Source of the DNA: Papilionanthe hookeriana x Papilionanthe teres
Taxonomy: Eukaryota > Streptophyta > Magnoliopsida > Asparagales > Orchidaceae
Assembly (NCBI GenBank): GCA_022702705.1
Contig: JAKZJZ010000071.1
Coordinates: forward strand, 41,844 to 105,843
Direction: 5' to 3'
DNA length: 64,000 nucleotides
Part shown: one piece after another, positions 46,365 to 55,486 of the stretch
Layout of the letters: the number at the start of each line of letters is the position of its first letter
How positions within the stretch are numbered: position 1 is the stretch's first letter
Translations under genes and position numbers: made by a program
The notes under the pieces: model-generated
Databases searched by the model: none
What the model was told of the DNA's origin: nothing
Seen by the model: the letters and a program-made list of their open reading frames with translations, nothing else

Positions 46365-47378
46365 GTGTTACCTTCACGGACAATGACTTACTACTTAGGA
46401 CGACGAGATCACAACCGACCGTTGTACATTTCGATTATAATTGGGAAGTTTACGCTCTCCGCAGTATTGGTGGATCCGGGAGCATCAATAGATATAATGA
46501 GTCTTCGAACACTAGCATACTTGGAAATTGATGCTCGTGAGCTCGAGGCTGACAAAATGTTATTAAGAGGATTCAACCAGAAAGGAGAAAGAGCCCTCGG
46601 GTCAATAACGCTACTAATGAAGACCGGTGACTTAGCAAAGACAACCGCAAAATTTCACATAATTGATTCAGAAACATCGTTCAACGCTCTACTAGGCCGA
46701 CCATGGATACATGAAAACAGGATGGTACCATCATCTCTACATCAGTGCATCAAATACTACGATGGAGGGGAACAGTGCATCAAAGGTGACTTGCAACCAT
46801 TCTCCGTACATGAGATTGGAATCCATGAAGACGCAGCTTATTATGCACCGCTAAAGAAAACAATCTTCTACGGAGATACCGTAACAAATGAAGCAAAGAA
46901 AGTTCGGGACAACGACGAACCCGAAGTTCTAGTCCAACGATCACTCACCACTCCCTTCCGGCGAGATGGTGAAGGTTTCTCCACAACTCGCATCCGAGGT
47001 CGAGGCCGGGGACGAGGCCGTGGTAGAGACGTTAGGACGGTTGGACGAGAGAAACCAACCATCTATGTTGATTGGGAAGATAGTTCTGAAGAAGAAAAAG
47101 AAATCAAACAAGAAGCATCAACAATAAGTCAGAAGAAGCCGCAATTCAAGATCTCTCTCGAAGATGAGAAGAACGAAGAATACAAATCAATGTACGAAAA
47201 GATTAACCACTACGTACATACTATGACCCTAACCCCGATCCATTCTAACAAAATCGAGGGTATGGTGGTCAAAGAGGTACGTAACGACGGTGCAAGGCCA
47301 ATCAAGTTCTACCGTGGTGCTTCTTCCTCCAAAGCCGAAAATAATGTACAATTCGAAGATGTCACTTCATCGAATTAA
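46365..47378 (+). CDS. pol: Element A aspartic protease and RG-rich linker (337-codon open stretch)
   Basis: Longest open frame in the window. GKFTLSAVLVDPGAS (catalytic Asp codon 46473-46475) is followed by LAYLEIDARELEADKMLLRG, KTGDLAKTTAKFHIIDSETS and the C-terminal LLGRPWIHENRMVPSS, giving a full-length retropepsin. The frame runs on through EVLVQRSLTTPFRRDGEGFS, an RGRGRGRGR tract (about 46988-47029), a Glu/Lys-rich part and YRGASSSKAENNVQFEDVTS. It shows that protease and linker are one chain. The first Met is internal to the polyprotein. Confidence 0.85.
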   Translation: MLPSRTMTYYLGRRDHNRPLYISIIIGKFTLSAVLVDPGASIDIMSLRTLAYLEIDARELEADKMLLRGFNQKGERALGSITLLMKTGDLAKTTAKFHIIDSETSFNALLGRPWIHENRMVPSSLHQCIKYYDGGEQCIKGDLQPFSVHEIGIHEDAAYYAPLKKTIFYGDTVTNEAKKVRDNDEPEVLVQRSLTTPFRRDGEGFSTTRIRGRGRGRGRGRDVRTVGREKPTIYVDWEDSSEEEKEIKQEASTISQKKPQFKISLEDEKNEEYKSMYEKINHYVHTMTLTPIHSNKIEGMVVKEVRNDGARPIKFYRGASSSKAENNVQFEDVTSSN

Positions 47379-47957
47379 TGGAATTACTTTTTGAGTGGTA
47401 CTCTCCCGTGTTCAAAATTTAATTCAACGTGGTTTCTTGCCTCGACAATGGACAAAAGGTCAATCTCAACATTTTGAAAAATTATGGAATAATTCCGGTC
47501 GTCCACCCGATTCAAAGCATGGTCTCGGATTCGGCACGGTAGGGTCGGTTGACGATGCCGAATTTTGCTTGGTTGTCACTTGCGAGTCCAATGAAAACCG
47601 CATGGAAACTACGGACGAACTCGAAGATTTACAAATTGGAGACGCTCCACCGAATTCGAAGAAGAAATCAAATCTACAATAGATGAGTTAATGGAAGTTA
47701 ACTTAGGTACTAGCGAAGAACTTAGACCTACCTTTGTTAGCTCCTTACTCAATAAAGAAGACTCCAAAGAAATAATCAAATTATTAATGGAATTTAAAGA
47801 CTGCTTTGCTTGGAACTATGACGAGATGCCAGGATTAGCTCCAGAGGTTGCAGTCCATAAGCTAGGAGTGGATCCTACTTCGTCCCGTCAGACGAGGTCC
47901 CGGAAGAATGCGTCCAGAAATCGAACAACAAGTCATAGCTCGAAGTTAAAAAGCTAA
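47379..47957 (+). pseudogene. pol: Element A pre-RT segment
   Basis: Two open pieces (47395-47682, 47691-47957) with the conserved LVVTCESNENRMETTDELED, LQIGDAP and IIKLLMEFKDCFAWNYDEMPGL motifs, the last being the usual start of a Tat RT. One frameshift near 47655 relative to B (29030), where an A is lost in CCAGAATTC versus CCGAATTC. Confidence 0.7.
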
Positions 47958-48640
47958 TAGACGCTAAATTTGTCCGTGAAGAACAATACCCGACTTGGTT
48001 AGCTAATGTGGTGCCGGTCGAAAGAAGAATGGTCGGATCGGAATGCGTGTGGACTTCGGAGATTTAAACAAGGCATGTCCAAAAGATGAATTCCCTCTAC
48101 CTATCCCAGAATTGATGATCGACATTGCTTCGACTCATGAGAGATTCTCATTCATGGATGGATCTTCAGGATACAATCAGATAAAAATGGCTCCAGAAGA
48201 TGAAAAGCTTACAGCATTCAGAACGCCGATCGGAGTATTTTGCTACACAGTGATGTCATTCGGACTGAAGAACGCAAGAGCGACCTACCGAAGAGCAATG
48301 ACAAGAATTTTTGATGATCTCATCCACAATCAAGTCGAATGCTACGTGGACGATGTGGTCATCAAAAGCAAAGTAAAGGAAAACCACTTGTATGATTTGA
48401 GAATTGTTTTCGAACGATTAAGACAATTTAACCTTAAGATGAATCCCTTAAAATGCGCCTTCGGCGTCACCTCCGGAAATTCTTAGGATTCGTTGTCCGA
48501 CATCGTGGAATTGAAATCGACCGGAAAAGATTAAAGCTATCTTAGAAATGCCGCCTCCCAAAACCTTAAAACAACTACGATCTTTTCAAGGGAAGCCGGC
48601 ATATCTTCGACGCTTTATCTCGAACTCGTCGAGTAGGTGT
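47958..48640 (+). CDS. pol: Element A reverse transcriptase
   Basis: Open stretch 48043-48486 (147 codons): MRVDFGDLNKACPKDEFPLP, MDGSSGYNQIKMAPEDEKLT, FRTPIGVFCYTVMSFGLKNA and YVDDVVIKSKVKENHLYD, with catalytic YVDD at 48343-48354, up to LKCAFGVTSGN. Upstream LIDAKFVREEQYPTWLANVV and downstream FLGFVVRHRG / PPPKTLKQLRSFQGK are in neighbouring frames. Within the palm it is the most intact RT here. Confidence 0.88.
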
Positions 48641-49170
48641 CGGCCTTTCTCGGCACTAGTTAAAAAGGACGCCAAATTTATTTGGGAAGAGAAATGCCGG
48701 AAAGCCTTCGAGGAAATTAAACAATATTTAATGACACCTCCTGTCTTAGCAGCCCCGATCTCGGAGTAGACCGTCGATACTTTACACCGCGGCTTTAGAC
48801 GACTCTCTCGGAGCCCCGTTAGCCGGTGTCGATGATGAGGGTAAAGAAAATGCTCTTTACTACTTAAGCCATCGTTTACTTCCGACGGAAGTAAGGTATC
48901 CCGCAATTGAAAAGCATTGTTTGGCCACGATCTTCGCCGCTCAAAAGCTCGGGCACTACATGCTTTCTCATAAGGTCGACTCGATCTCAAAATTTAATCC
49001 ATTGCAATACTCGATGACTCGTCCAACACTTTCCGAGCGGACTTGCCGGATGGTCGATGATATTATTGCAATTCGATATAATTTTCGTGCCTCTCGCGTG
49101 CCGTAAAGGGACAAGTCTTAGCGGACTTTCTCGCGAGCACACCCTTTGCGCGGCGAATCTCCCTCGATGA
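48641..49170 (+). pseudogene. pol: Element A first RNase H (degenerate)
   Basis: KKDAKFIWEEKCRKAFEEIK followed by MTPPVLAAPISE, then in other frames YLSHRLLPTEVRYPAIEKHC and ATIFAAQKLGHYMLSHKVD, and SISKFNPLQYSMTRPTLSE, which lacks the usual last Asp. It matches the non-catalytic RNase H of the Tat lineage. Confidence 0.72.
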
Positions 49171-49220
49171 CGATCCGCCGGATGAACAAATAATGAATCT
49201 AGAAGATCTTGATGATCGAC

Positions 49221-49944
49221 GTTGGGAATTATATTTCGACGGAGCATCTTCGACGCACAAAGATGAAGAATCGCAAGTGATAGTGCCGGTAAGGCAGGAA
49301 TCGGGCTAATCTTTATAACACCGGAGCGGGGGATGTTAAGATACTCCTACCACTTGACGGAACCATGTACAAACAATGAAGCAGAATACGAAGCCCTCAT
49401 AATGGGACTGGAATTAACTATTCAAATGGGGATAACACACATCAACATCTACGGGGATTCACAGTTAATCATTCAACAGATCGCCGGACAGTATAGAATT
49501 TTTAAACCAAGACTCGAGCAATACTTCCAGTATGCCATTCAGCTGTTGGAACAGATTCCGAATGTGACAATCTACAAAATTCCCAGAAAAGAAAATGCCT
49601 TAGCAGATGCGTTAGCTCGCCTCACAAAAGAATTTGCCTGTTTGCCAGATGAGTCAGTGGAAGTGTCGGTTCATGGACGTCAGGTCCTATCGCAGCTCGA
49701 CATAGACACAATACACAAATCGAAAAAGAAAAAGAATCGGTTGCAACGAGTGACGGAAAACACGAGAAGATTGGCGACGGCCATTAATGGACTACTCGCA
49801 AACGAGAAAGCTATCGGAAGATGGGTCGCTAGCCCATCGGATCAAGAAAAGAACTGCGTCTTACGCATTAATAAACAACACATTGTACGAAGGTCTTTTC
49901 GATCAAATGTGGCTAAGGTGCCTAAGCGGGTCCGAGGCCCGTGA
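49221..49944 (+). CDS. pol: Element A second (archaeal-type) RNase H
   Basis: Removes RNA from RNA/DNA hybrids during reverse transcription. The first Asp is in YFDGAS (49238-49240). After one shift the 203-codon open stretch from 49333 carries NNEAEYEAL (Glu 49378), IYGDSQLII (Asp 49456) and ENALADALA (Asp 49606), giving a complete D-E-D-D set. Gln-rich positions (IIQQIAGQYRIFKPRLEQYF) are kept, whereas B has Arg at several of them. This makes A the better guide to the ancestral protein. Downstream it leads into the pre-integrase region. Confidence 0.82.
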
Positions 49945-51024
49945 AATTGTTAAGGAGTTGCATTCAGGACTCGTGGCGCTCACCGGTCGGGTCCGAAGAT
50001 GAAAATGAAAATTAAAATACTAGGGTACTACGGCCCTCGATGATGACCGATCGCATGAAAATCGCCAAGAGCGCGTCACCAATGCCAAGTGCACGGAGTG
50101 GTTCTACACCGACCTCCAAATGTGCTACATCCGACTATTGCGTCATGGCCATTTGAATGTTGGGGCACGGATATAGTGGGTCCGATAGAACCACCATCTT
50201 CAAAAGGACATCGCTTCATTCTTGCGGCTACGGATTACTTTTCCAAGTGGGCGAGAGCGAGTTCCACTTAGAGAAGTGAAAGCACACCACGTGCTATGCG
50301 GTTTTCAAGAACCAAGTTGTCTACCGTTTCGGGTGCCGCGCGAGGATCATCTCGGATAATGGGTCGGCATTCGAAGCACGCAAATTAACAATTTTGTCGG
50401 GAGACACGGAATCGATCGGCGATACTCAACAATTTACTACCCAAGAGCAAACGGCCTCGGCCGAGGCTTTTAATAAAACTCTCGTTCAAATCTTGAAGAA
50501 AACCTTGGACGATAATAAGAGAAATTGGCACGAGAAGTTGTTAGAAGCCTAATGGGCCTACCGGACAACCTTCGAACTCCTACTCGAAGCTACACCTTAC
50601 GCTCCGGTGTATGGGTCCGAGGCAGTGTTACCTTTAGAGGTTCAGCTTCCTTCACTCAGAATTGCAGTTGCAAATAAGAGCACGACAGAAGAGAACGCCA
50701 AATTACGACTCGAAGAATTAGAAAGTCTGGAAGGGAAAAGACTTGCAGCGCAACAGAATTTAGAACTATACCAAGCTAAGATGGTTCAAGCCCATGACAA
50801 ACTGGTCCGCCCAAGAACCTTGAAAGTTGGTGACTCGGTTCTCGTTCTCGAGACCTATTCTTGCACACCGCAAGATAGGAGGAAAATTTGAACCCACTTG
50901 GGAAGGACCGTTTGTGGTTGAAGCAATATACTCAGGAGGTTCCTACCAGCTAGTGAATTGTCAGGGAGAACGACATATGCTTCCGATCAACGGACGATAC
51001 TTGAAAAAGTATTACTCTACCTGA
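49860..51024 (+). pseudogene. pol: Element A integrase
   Basis: N-terminal zinc-binding region about 49955-50085 (ELHSG..., damaged second His and Cys pair). Core: WPFECWGTDIVGPIEPPSSK with first Asp at 50170-50172 and SDNGSAFEA with second Asp at 50355-50357. The Glu is near 50465, in a stretch where an extra base is present relative to B. The C-terminal open frame 50607-50891 and 50827-51024 gives LPLEVQLPSLRIAVANKSTT, LKVGDSVLVLE and KFEPTWEGPFVVEAIYSGGS. The pol stop is at 51022-51024. No chromodomain. Confidence 0.82.
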
Positions 51025-51320
51025 TGTTTCGAATGAATGAATTCTTCATCCCTAAGAAACACGGGCGAAGTAATTACTTATGATTGGGTCCGAACCCAAA
51101 AAATAATAAAATGTCCTAAAATAATAAAATTATGATAATAAAGTTTTCCTTGTTTTCTTTTCCAAATCAAAATCTCTTTCCTGATCTTATCCCACTTCAT
51201 TCCTGTTAAATGTAAAAGTATAAGAGTAATAATAAAAAAATATGTCTTTAATAAACATTTTCTTAATGTTCTTGTTCTTAGTACAGCCCCTGATCCTTTT
51301 CCTTGTCTTTTCGCAGGGAA
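51025..51320 (+). other. Element A pol-ORF2 spacer with candidate 3' splice site
   Basis: A/T-rich spacer. It ends with CTTAAT (about 51272), a T/C-rich tract and CTTTTCGCAG (51307-51316), then GGAAATG. This has the branch-point, pyrimidine tract and CAG layout of a plant 3' splice site just before the ORF2 ATG at 51321. B reads CGG in place of CAG. Splicing would explain how a downstream ORF is translated, but no donor has been identified. Confidence 0.4.
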
Positions 51321-52963
51321 ATGTCGAACGGGCGGTTGGTCCTGAACTTTAAGAATGGCGTAAGCCTTGCACTCGATGAAAAGAGGGTGAAAGATGGAGC
51401 GATAATCGAGATTGACTCGGATTTCGCACCGGCGAGGCCTACGAGTACGAGGAAAGTGACTCGGGTCCCGGTTGACCGAGAAGAACCGCCGCGGCGAGAC
51501 GGTGATGAAAGTGGGTGGCCCAAGCCACCAATCCAACGACGAAGAAAAGAAAAACAAACGGCGAAGAAGACAAGAGAATCAAGTCCGTAGTCGCTACGGC
51601 GAGGGCGAGGCTTGTCGGCGTCGCGCCCACAGAAACTCAGGAAGTTCGAAGAGCTACTCTCACAGCAACGCAACGAAGAAATAAGAATCGCCGTATCTGT
51701 AAGATGTTAGCAAAACTAGCTGCAGACCAGCGCGACGAGACAGTTGCTAATGCCAGTACATACACTTCAAGGACACTGGTTCACCAGGAACCTGAAGAAA
51801 GGAGGCCAGCTCTAGGATAACAGAAAGGACTAGGGAAATCTCCAGAAGATCATAAGAAAGAAGGCTACCACGCCACCGGATAGAACCATCAGTGATGCAT
51901 GACCTTGTTGCAGAAGCAACCCCGGGGGATGTCCCAACAGGCATCATCCCTGAGGAGCCGAGGTATGCAGGAGAACGTGAAGGGATTGAACCGTATATCC
52001 CACAATATGTCACCGAGCCTCGCCATCTGCAGATCATTCCGGAATACGAGCTGGAGAGAATGCGAATGTTGAAAAGAAAACCTTTGAATACTTCGAGAGA
52101 ATTAAAGGCAGAAGAATCAATATACTAGAGGGCCTCGAGCTACATACAGACGTATTCTCAGAGTATGAACAACAGCAAATCGTGGATTGCATCCGGGATT
52201 TGAAAAGAATGGGCCGAGCAGGCCGCCTGAGGGAAAACACATACTCAGAACCCCGGAGATGGATGCCAGGGAAGGGAAGAATCACAATACAATGCGGATG
52301 CTGCTACAACTTTGCGGAAGACAGGAAGGGAAAACCACCGGGGATACTCCGTCATGGGCAAGTAGATCCGATGCCATTATTCATCAAGAGAATGGTAAAG
52401 AGATTGATAACATGAAGAGTACTTCCGGCAGATTGCATACCCAATAGCTGCATTATTAACATCTACGAAGCGGGGTGATCGCATACCCCCACACATAGAT
52501 CACCACGACTTTGTCGGACCTTCTGCACGGTCTCTTTCCTGAACGAGTGTAACATCATGTTCGGATCCGACCTCCGGATAGCGGGCCCGAGTGAGTTCCG
52601 CGGGCCGGTGAAGATACCTTTACCGGTAGGTTACGTCATGATACGCGAAGGGCAACGGAGCGGATATCGCTAAGCATTGCATACCGGGAGTACCGGTGAA
52701 GCGGATCTCGGTTACTTTCGAAGGATGGACGACGGAAGACACCTTACCATTTCCGGCTAGACCCGGAGCTAGAGAGCCTCCGGCCTTACGAGCCGTGAGT
52801 TACATGGAAAATATCACACCTCCAATGTACATCCATACGGCATCCTTGCCGAGGATGGCTTGGAAGGTGATGTTATTGACTATGTACCCCATTATTCGGA
52901 CATGGATTTTTGACGGATGCTTCTTTGGATGGATCAACAAAGATCATACATAGTCCGTTTTGA
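51321..52963 (+). CDS. Element A ORF2: ALKBH9/10-like dioxygenase, frame-disrupted
   Basis: Same architecture as B's ORF2. The ATG at 51321 opens MSNGRLVLNFKNGVSLALDE. Basic, unrecognised N-terminal segments follow (to about 52120; RNKNRRICKMLAKLAADQRD, YAGEREGIEPYIPQYV). The ALKBH domain from ~52130 reads DVFSEYEQQQIVDCIRDLKR, ENTYSEPRRWMPGKGRITIQ, CGCCYNFAEDRKGKPPGILR and VDPMPLFIKRMVKRLIT. After a TGA where B has TGG comes SCIINIY, then, shifted by an inserted base near 52468, HID (His 52492-52494, Asp 52498-52500). The distal His is at 52675-52677 and the Arg at 52702-52704 in KRISVTF. The EPRRWMPGKGRITIQ...GCCYN block is the clearest match to plant ALKBH9/10. Catalysis on RNA is inferred from the family. 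Confidence 0.87.
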
Positions 52964-53504
52964 GCCTACATGGATTGTATGAAATGTATTCCGAGATCGA
53001 GTTGTATGATGTATCTTCAACATGATTGGAATGAAAGTGACCATGTCACATATTTGGCCTTCACCTCTTTTGTGCAAATTGACCGGGAAACGCCATTAAA
53101 GTTAAATGAACTTCGAACAAAGAACAGAAAATAAAAAAAAAGAATAAAAGAAAACTTTCCTAAAAAAAAATCTTAAAAATGACGAACACCAAATTCACAT
53201 GAACATTAAATAAACGATAAAATAAATTTGAATCATTAAAGGACAGACAAAATGAACACAAATCTCAAATCAAATTCTCAATCAAATTTCAAATTCAATC
53301 TTTCCAAATTCCAAATCAAATTTCGATCTTTCCAAATCTCAAATCAAATTCTCAATCAAATTTCAAATCCAATCTCGATCAAATTTCAAATTTGATCTTC
53401 CAAATTTCAAATCAAATCTTAAATCAAATCTCAACCGAGTTCAAACTCATCCTTCCAAATCTCAAATTCAAACTTTCCGGATCTCAAATCTCAATCAAAT
53501 TCGA
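52964..53504 (+). other. Element A 3' UTR, low-complexity part
   Basis: A/T-rich sequence with degenerate CAAATTCCAAATC-type repeats, parallel to 34329-34914 in B. No gene supported. Confidence 0.6.
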
Positions 53505-55080
53505 ACTTTTGGGTCAAGGATTTTACATCCAAGCTTGCATTGCTTTAGGATTCTTTCCCTATCGCAATGAAGTACATCAAATTCAAACCTTTGGGTCGAG
53601 GATTTTACATCCAAGATCGCATTGCGTTAGGATCATTTCCCTATCGCAATGAAGTACATCAAATTCGAACTTTTGGGTCGAGGATTTTACATCCAAGATC
53701 GCATTGCTTTAGGATTCTTTCCCTATCGCAATGAAGTACATCAAATTCAAACTTTTGGGTCGAGGATTTTACATCCAAGACTGCATTGCTTTAGGATCCT
53801 TTCCCTATCGCAATGAAGTACATCAAATTCAAACTTTTGGGTCGAGGATTTTACATCCAAGATCGCATTGCTAGGATCCTTTCCCTATCGCAATGAAGTA
53901 CATCAAATTCAAACCTTTTGGGTCGAGGATTTTACATCCAAGACTGCATTGCTCTAGGATCATTTCCCTCTGCATTGCTCTAGGATCATTTCCCTATCGC
54001 AATGAAGTACATCAAATTCAAACTTTTGGGTCGAGGATTTTACATCCAAGACTGCATTGCTTAGGATCCTTTCCCTATCGCAATGAAGTACATCAAATTC
54101 AAACTTTTGGGTCGAGGATTTTACATCCAAGACCGCATTGCTTTAGGATCATTTCCCTATCGCAATGAAGTACATCAAATTCAAACTTTTGGGTCGAGGA
54201 TTTTACATCCAAGACCGCATTGCTTTAGGATCCTTTCCCTATCGCAATGAAGTACATCAAATTCAAACCTTTGGGTCGAGGATTTTACATCTAAGACTGC
54301 ATTGCTTTAGGATCATTTCCCTATCGCAATGAAGTACATCAAATTCAAACCTTTGGGTCGAGGATTTTACATCCAAGACTGCATTGCTTTATGATCATTT
54401 CCCTATCGCAATGAAGTACATCAAATTCAAACTTTTGGGTCGAGGATTTTACATCCAAGACTGCATTGCTTTAGGATTTTTTCCCTATCGCAATGAAGTA
54501 CATCAAATTCAAACTTTTGGGTCGAGGATTTTACATCCAAGAGTGCATTGTTTTAGGATCCTTTCCCTATCGCAATGAAGTACATCAAATTCAAACCTTT
54601 TGGGTCGAGGATTTTACATCCAAGACTGCATTGCTTTAGGATCCTTTCCCTATCGCAATGAAGTACATCAAATTCAAACCTTTGGGTCGAGGATTTTACA
54701 TCCAAGACTGCATTGCTTTAGGATCATTTCCCTATCGCAATGAAGTACATCAAATTCAAATTTTTGGGTCGAGGATTTTATATCCGAGACTGCATTGCTT
54801 TAGGATTCTTTCCCTATTGCAATGAAGTACATCAAATTCAAACTTTTGGGTCGAGGATTTTACATCCAAGACTGTATTGCTTTAGGATTCTTTCTCTATC
54901 GCAATGAAATACATCAAATCAAATTCCCGGGGTTAAGGATTTTACATCCGAGACTGCACTGCTTTAGGAGTCTTTCCCTACAGCAATGAAATACATCAAA
55001 ATCAAACTCTTAGGGTTAAGGATTTTACATCCAATACCGCATTACTCTGAGATCTTTCCTCATTGTAATGATTCAATCCG
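53505..55080 (+). repeat. Element A 3' UTR tandem repeat, ~19 copies of ~82 bp
   Basis: Units start with GGGTCGAGGATTTTACATCC and contain GCATTGCTTTAGGATC, CCCTATCGCAATGAAGTACA. The first begins near 53512 and the last clear ones near 54932 and 55014, with a degenerate one near 55100. A ~26-bp local duplication (TGCATTGCTCTAGGATCATT twice) occurs at 53945-53996. Period and copy number differ from B (about 86 bp, 11-12 copies). Confidence 0.93.
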
Positions 55081-55472
55081 ATCAATTCAATCTTCTTTTG
55101 GGGTGGAAGATGTTACATCTAAAACCTCAAAATTCCATTTTTCATTTCAAATCAAATCCCTTCAAATTAATTTTGACAAACTTCAAATTGAAACTCCAAA
55201 TTGAAATCTAAACTCACACATCGAAACTTAAATTGAAACAAAATGAAATCTAAATTGAAATTCCCCCAGATCATGTGATTTGGGATTCACCTCCTTATCC
55301 CTTTCCCCAGCGAGAGTCCAAGAATCTCCGGTTTCAGAGATATGCTTGACACTCCCCAGCGGAAACTCTTCTACTTCGTCCTAAGTTTGTCACTTGGACA
55401 TCTGTGTTGGTTTTGTTGATCTCTTCGGTCAACACCAATACGCGCGGTGTGCTCCGTCAGCTCACCACACTT

Positions 55473-55486
55473 ATTGGGGGTCCATT
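55473..55486 (+). other. Element A polypurine tract
   Basis: ATTGGGGGTCCATT immediately upstream of the 3' LTR start TGTTGACC at 55487; identical to B's tract. Confidence 0.7.

Noticed and set aside
53505..55080. CRISPR-like array
   Set aside because: Units of ~82 bp are repeated head to tail without unique spacers, inside a plant retrotransposon 3' UTR.
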